Origin: Monosporascus cannonballus
Lineage: Eukaryota; Ascomycota; Sordariomycetes; Xylariales
DNA length: 64,000 nt
Direction of reading: 5' to 3'
Assembly (NCBI GenBank): GCA_004154925.1
Contig: QJNS01000210.1
Span: 80,484-144,483 of the forward strand
Made by a program: the position numbers and the translations under genes. Under the pieces are notes generated by a model. The model ran no database searches, was not told where the DNA came from, and worked only from the letters and a program-made list of their open reading frames with translations. This document shows, piece after piece, positions 23,948 through 35,573 of the stretch (position 1 is the stretch's first letter; each line of letters starts with the position of its first letter).

Positions 23948-25227
23948 TTATCGTTACTTTTTTTATTTATTAATATATATTATATATATGCCGCCTAGAT
24001 TATCAGAATTTTATATAGGCGAAAATAGAATTTTATAATAATGTTGAAAATGATATTATTAATTTTAATTAATTATATTTCCAACTTTAATTATTTACTT
24101 AAAATCTTTAATTTCTTATTTTTTTATATATTTTTCATAAATAATAACCAAAATAAAGTTTGTTTTTTTTGCCAATTTTTATAATTCTTTTATAAGTTTT
24201 TTAATTATAATAAAAACAATAAAGTTTAAATAATCCGTATATATTTTAACGTAATAAGGATTTTCTTTAAAAGAATACTTAAAATTTCGAAAAGGTATAA
24301 TAATAACTATAAACCATATATTTAAATTAACGTATTAAACGTCGGGTTTTCTCAAATTTATTTAAATGTAATATAACAAAATATAATTTATTTTAATTAT
24401 TTTATGATCTAATTGTTACGTTTAACGTATACTTCGAAATATCGGTTTTTAATTTAATAAAACGTATTAAATTATGTACAATTACTATTAACTTATTAAT
24501 AATCGTATTGTTAATGTTTTAAAGTATGTTTTTATTTGTAACTTTCATTTAAACCTCTTTTAATAAAATTCATTAAAAGTATAATAATTTTATGAAAACC
24601 TCGAATAGACGTTATATAATAATTAGTAAATATAAAAATACCTGTACTTTTTAATTATTATTAACCTTTAATATTTTTTAACTATCATAAATTTCTAAAA
24701 CTATATTTGAAATATTTTATTTTCTATTTATGGAATTAAATCCATTTGTGTTAATTAATAGTTTGGCGTTTTATAACGGTTAAGAAACTTTATAAACATA
24801 TTTTATTTATTTTTTATTCTCGAATAAATAAGAATATTATCGAAACAATATATAATAATAACGTTAAAATATTTACATAATACATAATTTATTATCGCTT
24901 ATAATATTATTAATAAGTTCGTAAAATTGATTAACGTAATTAAATATTTAAATTATCTATATTCCGTTTTAACAGTTATTTTCTATTTACGTTCCCTAAA
25001 GAATTAATAAAACTATATATATTTTTCAAAGTAAATATTATAAATTATTATAATTCGTTAAAACGGTATTTTATTTTAATAATTAATTTTCATAAAATTT
25101 AATTTCTAATAATAGAAATATTATTTATTTATTTGGAATTACGTATAAATTATAATTTATTATTTTTTAAGTACCAAAAATATAAGAAATTTTATGGACA
25201 ATTTGGAAATCGAATTTATTTTTTTAT

Positions 25228-25392
25228 TGTCAGGGGCTTCATACGCAGTAGCTAAGGATATGGGCCATAATAGGTCTATTGAGAAATCTAGAGAACAGCT
25301 AAGAAAATACGTAGGAGCAGCTAGCTATATATATAGGAACCACGGGATTAGCGTTATGCTAATCTTTTTACTAAGGCCTTTGGCCCGTGACA
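25228..25392 (-). repeat. 3' LTR of element C
   Basis: 165 bp, from TGTCAGGGGC to CCCGTGACA. It differs from its partner at 40871-41035 mostly by C/T and G/A changes, as RIP would give. A frame open through it shares a peptide with a frame in the other LTR; that peptide is only translated LTR. Confidence 0.85.
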
Positions 25393-25576
25393 TAACCCCC
25401 CCCTCTAAATCTAATTTTCGTTTTTTCCCGTTACGCGGCAAACGCTTATTTATAACACCCTTTTAGGGTTTTTGTTCCAAGGCGGCGATATTCGCAAATC
25501 CTAGTCCGAGGGGTCCTTTGACGGTTATAGGGAAACCACGCCGTATGCTTTACGCCCGTACGTTTTTAACGCGTTA

Positions 25577-27509
25577 AGATGACCCCCCCATCCGCGCTCC
25601 ACCCCATCAACGCGCCACCCCACAACCGCGTTACGCGTCGATCTACTTACTGATTTCTTTCCATATAAAAAACTTCTTAATAACGCTTTAAAAAATTGAA
25701 AAAATTATCTTCTTCTTTAGCAGAATCTACGCTTTCGAACGATATGCAGCCCTTAGCTTAATTCCGTACGGCGCAGGCAATTAACGAAGTAATACGTAAA
25801 AGGTCCCTGCGTTTAGCCTCCAAGGGTTACCAGGTTAATAGAAGATATATCTTACGCCGTATCTAAAGTGTACAAACGAAAAAAAAGTTCGATAAAAATT
25901 GTTAAAAGCTATTACGAATCCGGGAGGAAACTTTAGCCCGTTAAGTTATTGTACAAAGTTAATTAGGGTATGCACTATCCCATTCGCGATTCCTCTTATA
26001 CGCATAACGCCTCCTAATTAATAACGGCAGCCCTAAACGTTTAAGAAAAAGTTGGGTAACCCGATTTTTGCGTTACCATCCTGGAATCAAAATTATCAAA
26101 GGCAAGTTTATTAATTATAAGCGTTTAAATGGCGTTTTTCCGGTTTCCATTAACGTTTTATTCGGACGTTTTTCCTTACCGGAGGTTAAAGTTATCAAAT
26201 AAAAAAATTAATTTAACGCGGACGAAATCGGAATAATAAAAGGCATAAGCGAAAATTATTTCGTCCTTAAAAAAACCTTTAGGAAAAATATCCTTTTGAA
26301 AAATACCTTTAAAAAAGGGTAAATTATTATAATCACCTATATTAATATTAACGGACGATCGCTGCCGTTTTTCGTAATTTTTAGCGGCGTTAATATATAA
26401 TAATAATAATTCCTTAATTCGGACAATAAAGCATATAAAAGCTAGTACTTTATTACGTTAAAAAACGGCTAAACGAATAACGAAATCGGCTTAAAATGGT
26501 TTCGCAAAGTTTTTATTCCTTATACCAAGTCCGAAAACCCGGACGAATAAAAGCTATTAGTAATTAACGGTTATAAAAGCTATACCACCGAGGAATTTAT
26601 ATGGATGTACCTTTAAAATAAGATATATATTATTTTCCTACCTACTTATATTTTTATGTTTTTCAGCCTTTTAACGTAAATATATTTGCTACCTTAAAGC
26701 GGAAATACCGTTATTAATTCCGCAAACGCTATTACGGGCATGCTTCCAAAATTATAAATAAACCCGATTTCTTTTGGGCGTTTGCAAAGGCGTAACAGGA
26801 AATTATGATAACCTCGGAATATATTATGAAAGGCTAGGAAATAATAAGTTTACGTCCTATTAACAAGGCGAAAATATTAAATAACAAATACGTTAGGAAA
26901 AAGGGGGGAATAATAAATATACTTACCCAGAAATTAATTTTTATCCCAAAACGATTTAATTTTTTATCCCAATTAACTGCTTTAAGTATTAAAACATTTA
27001 AATTATTTAAGGAATTAATTCGGATCGAAAAAGCCCTGGTACAGGTTAATCCAGCTTACGGGAATTTTACCGTACGTTTCTTGTTCCGCAAGTTCGCCAA
27101 AGCCCTTAACGATAAAACCGCCAAATTCTTTGCCACCGAGGTTTTTAATAGGCAAATAATTATAACCCTTAAAAAAGCGAAACCTAAAAAGCGTAAAAAA
27201 GTACAGCCCGAGCCCAATAAGGGTTTCGTAAAAATGATCTCGGTCAGGAAGGTAAAAGTAGGGCGGAAGGCCCCTGCGAAAGGACGTTCTGTTGTTATTC
27301 GGCAAAATTAACAGAAAACCGAGCCTTCCGGAAGCGACGAAAATAATAAGGTGGAAGCGGATTGCATCATTATATGGTTTACTTAGTATGGAATTAATTG
27401 ATAAAATGGCTGTTGAGATATTGTTATTTGAATGGAGAAGTTATTATGGCGATGGCTTCAAAATTGGGTGGAGCGTTGATGGGGTGGAGCGCGGATGGGG
27501 GGGTTATCT
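25577..27509 (+). mobile_element. Fot1/Pogo-type DNA transposon inserted in element C
   Basis: A 1,933-bp element with terminal inverted repeats of at least 40 bp (AGATGACCCCCCCATCC at the left, GGATGGGGGGGTTATCT at the right) and a TA duplication at 25575-25576 and 27510-27511. These features and the length match Fot1-like members of the Tc1/mariner superfamily. The ends are nearly intact, whereas the transposase frame is broken by many stops. The insertion splits the 3' untranslated part of element C just after its gag stop. Confidence 0.85.
25680..27310 (+). pseudogene. Fot1-like transposase remnant
   Basis: Fragments in the plus frames follow the order of a Pogo-type transposase. A helix-turn-helix part has SWVTRFLRYHPGIK (about 26050). 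A segment FSLPEVKVIK then FNADEIGIIKG corresponds to the catalytic-core start LPEVKAI...NMDEAGIMEG; the first aspartate is kept in NADE. Further on, GLKWFRKVFIPYTKSENPDE and LVINGYKSYTTEEF match the DDE_1 domain, where the second aspartate of LxxDGH has become asparagine. Multiple TAA/TAG codons, many explained by C-to-T change of CAA, CAG or TGG, make it non-functional. Confidence 0.75.
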
Positions 27510-27511
27510 TA

Positions 27512-28376
27512 TATGCTATTAGCTCTATATCTTCGCGTTATTTTCCCTGAGGTTTTTCTTTTGCCAATTCTTTTAACGTTTCGTAAGCGTCGAACTTATC
27601 TAGGTTCTTCCAGGTTTTATCAAACTTTTTCGCAGTTATTTTTTGTTATTTAAGCAATAACGGAGCTTTTGGGGCCTTATTAACGCCAATATATCGGACG
27701 GCAACTTCCTTTCTTTTGGGATAATTCCTCCGAAAATGCCCCGTTTCGCCATATCCTAAATAACGCCTTTCCGTTCGCCAGCAGCGCTTACGTTAATAAT
27801 TAATAGTTAACGTGCCGATTTTTATATTTTCCATAATATCGTTCGCCGATTAGAAAATTATTACGCATAAATGCGCCAGGGTGGGAGCCGTTAGGAATAA
27901 TATTTTTAAACGGTAAAGGAATTACGCGAACTTTTTTTAAATATTAGGTTATTTTTCGTAATTTAGCTGTTTTTTCGTTTTAATATTAAGGCCCGAAATT
28001 AATAGGAAAATTTTGGCTTTATCCAGTTATTCGTTTTTTCCGGCCTAATAAAAAGTATTTTCCAATATGAGAACGTATTCGGACGCCGCTTAAACGTTAT
28101 ATTAACGTAATTTAATTAAATATTAACCAATTTTTTATTTTTTATTAAATTTTTTTAAGGTAATGGCGATATAATTTAGGAAGCTTTAAGGATTTAATTT
28201 TTTTAAAGCTTTTTATATGTACGGCAAAAACGTCGACTTTTAAAGCTAACGGCTAAGGGCTTTTTCAATGTAAAAAAGCTACGTACGATTATCGCCAATC
28301 GCCTTTCCGTTAACGAGTAGCTTCTTATTTATTTCGAGCCTCCAGGCGTTATGGTTCTTACGGCCTTATAGTTCGC
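27512..28376 (-). pseudogene. gag gene of element C (3' part)
   Basis: The minus strand reads NAWRLEINKKLLVNGKAIGD near 28312-28354, the WKLE..AKL..DG.AIG signature of fungal retrotransposon gag proteins. A zinc knuckle follows at about 27736-27772, reading YGETGHFRRNYP, in which at least two zinc-binding cysteines have become tyrosine (TGY to TAY). The frame ends with EKPQGK and a stop near 27537. The 5' part of the gene lies beyond the Gypsy B insertion at 40737-40870. Confidence 0.6.
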
Positions 28377-28566
28377 TGTGACGGGCACGATGCGTAGTCT
28401 GAACGGAGGCACGGCCCAACGAAGGTTTATATTTAAGGTGAGGAGGGAAGGGAAGAAACAGCTAGCCACCAGCAAGGTGGCTGTTCCCTATATACATATG
28501 GGTAAGCTCGGGCTAAGGAACTTGCTCCGTAAGCCCGAACCGCCCTATAGGCTTTAGCCTATAATA
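28377..28566 (-). repeat. 3' LTR of Gypsy B
   Basis: 190 bp, from TGTGACGGGCACGATG to GCCTATAATA. Its partner at 40542 ends GCCTGTAACA, so the two ends differ by RIP-type changes in opposite places. Confidence 0.85.
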
Positions 28567-28832
28567 TCACCCCTTTCTTCGCCCTTAGAGAATGACGAGG
28601 CTGCGGCGAGGCGGCGGCGGCTTTGCTTATATTTCTTTCTTTTTGTCCCTGTTCGTGCCCTTACGTTTTCGCCGACCCCGTTTTCGTTTTCGAATAACTT
28701 CTCGAAGTTATTAAGGGCAGTTGTATTTTCGAAGCTGTTACGTAATTTTTATACTGGTTCGGCGTAACCTGCCCACTTTACGAATAGCTCTTTTCGGCGA
28801 CCGCGGCCTACGCGCTTATTTTCGGCCTTTAG

Positions 28833-29218
28833 TGTGACGGCTAAGCGGTTTAACCAATTATTAAACCTTAAGTCGACGGGTTTATATTGGCAGGAGTATC
28901 GTGGGAATCCGAACAATGGATACAGTAACGTATTACGTCTCGTAATGCCAAGGGTGCCTTAGGTAACGAATTGTTATTGTAAATTAAAGTTATCTAAACT
29001 ATGGAATTAATAAGCGTATATATTCTTCTTTTTTAGCTGAATTACCACTAGTAAGTTGATAATCCGGCTTACTGGCTTACCACTAATAAGTTAGTAATCC
29101 GGCTTACTGGCTTACTACCAGTAAGCTAATGATCTATTACGTAACCTGATCCATATAATTTTTTTGGCCTTTTCCGTTACGACTGTTCCTGGAGGCCGTA
29201 ACTTATTAGGTTGTAATA
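28833..29218 (-). repeat. 3' LTR of A2 (beta-type)
   Basis: 386 bp, starting TGTGACGGCTAAGC. It contains tandem copies of a 35-bp unit (about 29045-29145) built around GGCTTACTGGCTTACCACCA. Confidence 0.85.
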
Positions 29219-30759
29219 CGATTTCCCTTTTCCCAAAATCTTGTCCTTAAGATTTTTTTTTTCCTAGTAAATTTTTTTTTATATACTTTTAATATATTTT
29301 CCGGTATATCCAAACGTTGTTTTCGTAAATCCGAATAGCGATTTGCCTTAGTTAATTTAATTGAAATTGAAAGTTTTAACGTAATGCCTTATTTTTTGTA
29401 TTTTGTTCGATAACTTAATTACCAAATAATAAATGGGGTTTTTCGTTATAAGGAATATGTCCGTCGAAGTCGTTCGTATAACGGAATAAGAATTTTTATT
29501 TCCATAATTAATTGTTATACCGTAAAATCGAAAAAATTAAAAAAAAAAGCTAACGGTCGAAAAATCTTTATCCAAAGCTTTTATGCGTTTTTTTTTGCAT
29601 ATATCGTTGGCGTTAATACTATTAGTTTTAAGGTACGAAATTTATTAATCGTACTTTTTAATCTTTGGATAATTTTAGTAATTTTGCATAATTAAAATCG
29701 GAATCCGTAATCGAAGTTCAGGTTTTAGAAAAAGTAAACGTTATTAATTGGAATACGGTAAATTAAGGGTTTCTTTTTGTAGATTTCGTAAATTGGGATG
29801 TTATTATTTCGGGTGGTTCCGCTATTGTTAATAAAAATTCTTTAATAGGCGTTAGGCGCTAATAAGATTTTTAGTGGATTTTCAAATATTTTCAAAATTT
29901 AGCTGTTTTTTCCATTTAATTAGGTACTGGGTAAATTCGTTTTATTTTTGCATGTTAAGTATTTTTTCTATTTCGTATGCTTATTCGTTTTTTATTTTTA
30001 CGTCGTTTTATGCCGTATATATTTTAATTGTATTTGCTATTAATTCGAATAAGGAAATATAAAAAATTAAATAAAATTTAACTTTTGGTAAAAATTCTAA
30101 TTAATAATTATTTTTTAAGATTTTCTTGGCGATTTTGTATGGACCGATATATTTGAAATCGAGTTTTTTATTGGGTCGTTTTATTTAAATATTTTTTATA
30201 GCGAAGAAAATTATTTTCCTCCTTTTCGAAAGTTAATTTTTTTAATTTTTTTCTGGTTATAATATTTGTTTATTTAATTTCGTACAAATTCCAGTTTTAT
30301 TTTTATTTCTTAGTACAATTATTATAGCTGTTTTAACGTAAGGATTATTTTAACATTAATTAAACCGTTATTACGTATTTTTTTATAAATTTTTGAAATA
30401 AAACCAAAATTTGTATTTGCAAGTATTATCTTAATATTTTCGTAATAGTTAATATTATAAGTTAATTAAGTAATCGGTAACTTTTTAATTTAATTATTTT
30501 GTTCGTAATTAATATAATATTATAAATAAGTTTTTAAAATTTAATTTATTCGTTTTGTTTATTTATCCATTTAAGGTTTAAATGCGTTAAATAATTTGTA
30601 ATTTAAGCCGATTTATATTATATGGTTTTGCCAAAACTTAAATGCGAATATTGATCCTTTGTTTAATATGATTTCTATTAATAATCCGTATATATTGAAA
30701 ATATGTTTAAAAAAATATATGTTAATTGTTCGGCGTTTGTATTTTCGTAATATGGTAAA

Positions 30760-30870
30760 AATAGGAAAATTTTGTGAATCGATCGACGATTACAAAGATG
30801 TTATCGTAATATATTCCCGTAATTCAATTTTTTGATATAGGAAATTTAATAATAAAGTTGAATATAACTA
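30760..30870 (-). pseudogene. Gypsy integrase core remnant (A2)
   Basis: The minus strand reads DFIIKFPISKN, a stop, then YYDNIFVIVDRFTKF. This is the integrase core start, less decayed than in A1 and G1; the aspartates of DFI and VDRF are kept. Confidence 0.7.
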
Positions 30871-31439
30871 AATATTATGATTGCTTTGTAACTGGTAATA
30901 ATTATAGTTCTTCATATGGTTTATGTTATTAAATCTTTATTTTAATGTAAATATTATATTATTATATAACTTTTTATATTATTAATTTTATTTTAAAAAA
31001 GAAATATATACGTTAAAATTGCTTTAAGGTTTTGTAAATCCCTAAATATTTATATAATTAATGTTCGTATATTTTTCGTATTAAATTCTTTTAATATTTT
31101 TCTGGAACTTATATTTTGTCCGTTTTTTGGTTTGCTAAAAAATTATTATTATATTGTTAAATATTTTGATATATATTATAAGGTACTGCCCGAATTATCG
31201 CATTTTGTCATAAGCGTAAATATCCTTTTATAGTAGTATTAAAAATTATATAATTAACTTTGACCAATTTCTTTTCGAAGTTTGGCCGCTTACTTAAAGT
31301 ATTTGCTTTGCCGTTTTCTGAATTTCTTTTATAAATAATAACGAAATCGAAGTTCGCCAATTCTTTTGCATATCGAAATTATCGTTCTGTAAATTCCTTG
31401 GTCGTAATAAATCGGGTAAGATTTTGATAATCTATATAA

Positions 31440-31570
31440 ACTTTAACCTGGTATAAGTTTCCTTTTAAAAAATGCTTAAATTTCCGAAATGCCATAATAA
31501 TAGCCATAAATTCCTTATTTGTAATACCATAATTAAATTCTGCTTTTTTTAACTTATACGAAAAGAATAT
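31440..31570 (-). pseudogene. Gypsy RNase H remnant (A2)
   Basis: The minus strand reads AEFNYGITNKEFMAIIMAFR, then KFKHFLKGNLYQVKVYIDYQ and NLTRFITTKEFTER before a stop. This is the Gypsy RNase H domain, recognisable almost throughout. Confidence 0.75.
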
Positions 31571-32039
31571 AATAAGGTATAATTTATTTTAATTATCTTA
31601 TTATCCGATCATTATGTTTAACGCGTAATCCGAAATATCGGTTTTTAGTTTAACAGGGCGGTTTAGATCGTACATAATTAATATTAACTCGTTAGTAATC
31701 GTATTCTTAATATCTTGAAATACTTTTTCCGTATTTAATATCTATTTAAATTCTTTTTTTTTCGTAAGATTTATTAAAGGTATAATTATTTTGTTAAAGT
31801 TTCGAATAAATTTCCTATAATAGTTGGCGAATCCAAGGAATACTTATACCTTTTTAATTATTATTGGTATCTACCATTTTATAATTACAGCAATTTTTTA
31901 AGGTTTATCTTAATATGTCCTAAAGTAATAATATATTCCAGATATTCCATTTTTTTATATATGGAATTAACTTTTTTCCGTTTTAATAAATAGCCTTATA
32001 TTTTATAAAGCTTAAAAAACTTTATAAATATATTCTATA

Positions 32040-32480
32040 TATGTTTTTTCCGTTTTTAAGAAAATGAGAATATCGTCGAGATAGCAAATAACGAAAATAT
32101 CAAGGTATTTTTGTAATACGTAATTTATTATCCGTTAAAAGGTTGCTAGTACGTTTGTAAATCCCATTAATATAACCAAATATTTAAATAATCCGTATTT
32201 CGTTTTAAAAGGTATTTTTTATTTATATCCTTTTTTAATTTTAATAAGGTTATATCTATTTTTAAAATCAAATATTATAAATTATATAATTCCGCAAAAT
32301 CGGTTTTTTATTTCCGTAATTAGGGGTAATAATATTTAATCCTTAATAATAATATTATTCAGTTATCGATAATTAACCATATATCGCAATTTCTCATTCT
32401 TTTTAGGTACAAAAAATATAAGGTATTTTGCTGGTAATTTCGAAGGTCAAATCCATTTTTTTATAACCAATTTTCCAAAT
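32040..32480 (-). pseudogene. Gypsy reverse transcriptase remnant (A2)
   Basis: On the minus strand KTKYGLFKYLVILMGFTNVL and, after a stop, LDIFVICYLDDILIFLKT match the palm of Gypsy reverse transcriptase; the YLDD catalytic box is intact at 32069-32083. Several CAG or CAA codons have become stops. Confidence 0.8.
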
Positions 32481-34277
32481 ATTCTTTGAAAGTACGTAAT
32501 TCGTTTCTATTAAAATTATAAATAAGGTAAAATTTCGTTAAGAATTCTTTTTTAAAGATTATCTTATAATCTTATTTATTATGTTTTAATAATTTCATAT
32601 CGAGCTCCTTTTTAAAAAGCTGTTCGTATCTATAATATTATGATAATATATTAATCAAATTTTCTAATTTTTTGGGCTATTATTCTTATTGTTCTAGATC
32701 GTTATTTCGTTATTTTAGTTTCGCTTTAATGGTAATAATAATATGTCATATTTTTCTTTAATGCCCGTTTTCTTTTTTATGTTTTGTTTTTTTAAATAAT
32801 AAGATATTTATCGCATCCTTATGCCTGCATTCGTTGCCATTATCAATCGAATATTAAGATTTCGATTTTCTTTTTTTTTATTTATTAATAGGAAATAAAA
32901 CGAACTTTACCTGGCTAATTCCGCCGTTAATCAAAACTCCGTACTGGCGTATCCATAATAATCCTAAGATCATATTATAATTCCCGAATAAAACGATATC
33001 GAAATTAACTATTTAGTATTATCTTTGGACAAAAATCTCGAAATAATCAATTTCGCGTATAACTTTTCCGTTATCGTAAGCAAATTCCTAACTTTCGGTA
33101 TTCGTTATTATATAAAATTCTAACTTATATCTCCATAGCAATTTAAGCTTATTAACCATATCTGGTGCAATATAATTTCCGCCTAAAGTTTCGTAATTTA
33201 TTATTACAATATACTAATACGTTCCGATTTATATTTCCAAGGTAATAAAGTTATTAACGTCTTTTATCGTCGCGTTTAAAACCTTTTTCGGAAATTTTCT
33301 TTAACTCCTTTAGGTTTTGTTATTCTGCAGTTTTTTTATAGGTAACCTTTTTCTTTTAACTTTTGTTTAAGTTTATCGAACCTTATTTATGTTTTTTCGT
33401 TTAGCGCGTTAAGCTGCTATATCTATTGTTATTATCGGCGTACTATTCCTTTAAGCCGTATTAATTATTCCTAATTGTTTTGCAGTTTTTTTCCTAATCG
33501 AATAAATTATTTTCTTATATTTACAACTACATCCCATTATGCGTCGTTCCGGCTATCGTTCCAAAAATTTCCTATAAACTAATATATCTTTTCTTTAATA
33601 ACCTTTTTTTCTTAAAGATTTATAATAAATACCAATTAAAAATAAAAATCCGTAATAACTTTTTAATAATACTTTTTTACCGTACGCTAGATTAACTTTT
33701 TTTCCGTTTGATAATTATATTATCTATAAGAACAAAAAAGGTTTTTTTATAGACATTATTTTCTTTCAAACCAGCTCTTTATTTCGGCCAATTGCTGGAT
33801 ATTTTCTGGAATTATGGTTCGAAATTATTAATATTATTATTCATTATTTTTGTTATACCCAATACGATTTGGAAAATCAAATCTCTTACAGTATATTCGG
33901 GTAATTCGTACGTAAATATATTATTTCCATTTTTCGTAATCGGGATATTCTCGTCGTCGACAGTATATAGCATATATTTTACCGTATTAATCAAATATTC
34001 CAAAGCAAAGTTTTTTTATTTAATCCCGGTATTCGTATAACTATCCTTATAACGTCTCTTACTGTATTCGTAATATTTATCGAACCAACTTTCTGGCTTT
34101 TCGCATTTTTCGTTAAATCTTTTATCGTAATAATCCCGGTTAAATCTTTTTTCGTAAGCCTAATATATATTTAGCTTAAATCATATTAATAATTTTATTA
34201 TTATTTCCTTAATTATTCCTAAATTATTTTTCCGGTATAAGGGTTTAATTATCTTATCGTAATTTCTTGGGTTTTTT

Positions 34278-34319
34278 GCACTTATAAACTTTATGTCCCA
34301 TTTTATCATAATTAAAGCA
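34278..34319 (-). pseudogene. Gag zinc knuckle remnant (A2)
   Basis: The minus strand reads CFNYDKMGHKVYKC, a CCHC zinc knuckle in which the second cysteine is tyrosine (TGT to TAT on the coding strand). This is the gag nucleocapsid end. An upstream coiled-coil segment lies near the 5' LTR at about 35040-35110. Confidence 0.65.
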
Positions 34320-35182
34320 TTTAATCTAGCTCCAATTTTTTCTATAGGTAACGCCGAACTCCATAAATGCTGGCGTTATTTTATAAAAAATAAAAAGTAC
34401 ATCTCGTTTTTTCCCTTAATTAAACTTGTTATATCCCGAACGTAAAACATATTATCCCTTTTTCCTTTATTATTTTTCAAATTGTCGATTATTAATCTTA
34501 ATTATCTTTATAATATACTGATCTAAGGCAATTAATTGCTTAATCCGAATAATCTTACTTTTTATATTATCCTTTAACCTTTTATAAAATATATTAATAA
34601 GGGTATCGGCTTTATCGTTTCCTTATCCCGCCTTAACCGTAAAACTTTTGAAGATTACGGCGTACTTAGACGCGGATTTTTTCTGTTAAAATTATAAAAA
34701 TTATTAAGCCGTTAATCGTTCTTTATCCAGATTATCCAAATTATTACGTATTTTATTTTCAAAATTAATATAAATTAAAAGAATTTCATTAATAAAATTT
34801 TCTTTATTTGTTTTTTTTATTTTCAAAAAATTTTTAATAATGGGCTCAAATTAATTAACTATATCTCCTATTAGATATATTCTTATTATTAGGACCATAT
34901 CCGCTAGGTTATTAAGATTTAAAAAGCGAAAGTAAATTCGTGTCTAAATCAGGAAAATTTAAAGGTTACCTTTTCTATCGTAAGGTTCTGGTTTTTTTTT
35001 GGCTTTATACGAACTAGAAAAGGTTGGGCAGGTATAGCCTTAAGTTGTCGGACTTCTTTTTTCAGCTCCCGAATTCGAACCTAAAGCTGCTAAATAAGGG
35101 TTTCCTAAATGCTGGTCAACATTTTGACAGTATTAAATATTGTTCAGAATTTGATGGTATTATTAAATAAAAGTTTGTAATA

Positions 35183-35568
35183 TATAACGGCTAAACGGTT
35201 TAACCAATTATTAAACTTTAAATCGATAGGTTTATATTAATAGAAATATTATAAAAATCTAAATAATAAATATAATAATGTATTATGTTTCGTAATGCTA
35301 AAAGTACTTTAGGTAACGAATTATTATTACATACTGAAATTATCTAAATTATGGAATTAATAAACGTATATATTCTTTTTTTTTAGCTGGATTACTACCA
35401 ATAAGTTGGTAATCCGGCTTACTGGCTTACCACCAGTGAGTTGGTGATCCGGCTCACTGGCTTACCACTAGTAAGCTGGTGATCCATCACGTAACCTGAT
35501 CTACATAGTTTTCTTGGCCTTTTCCGTTGCGACCGTTCCTGGAGGCCGTGGCTTGTCAGGTCGTAACA
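35183..35568 (-). repeat. 5' LTR of A2 (beta-type)
   Basis: 386 bp, ending GTCGTAACA. Three tandem copies of a 35-bp unit (about 35390-35490) are well preserved. The first half is heavily changed to A and T, the second half hardly at all. Confidence 0.85.
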
Positions 35569-35573
35569 TTTAG

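Larger units (their letters stand above)
28833..35568 (-). mobile_element. Gypsy family A, copy A2: innermost element of the nest
   Basis: Two LTRs of 386 bp each (28833-29218 and 35183-35568) and the duplication TTTAG (28828-28832 and 35569-35573) give a complete 6,736-bp insertion in Gypsy B. The minus strand carries, from right to left, gag with a zinc knuckle (34278-34319), reverse transcriptase with YLDD (32069-32083), RNase H (about 31440-31560) and integrase (about 30760-30870), which is the Ty3/Gypsy order. All frames contain stops. A purine tract adjoins the left LTR. Confidence 0.9.

Noticed and set aside
27015..27311. Overlapping frames on both strands inside the Fot1-like element, plus one Lys-rich
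   Set aside because: They are the end of the broken transposase (Lys-rich tail) and its shadow on the other strand, not separate genes.
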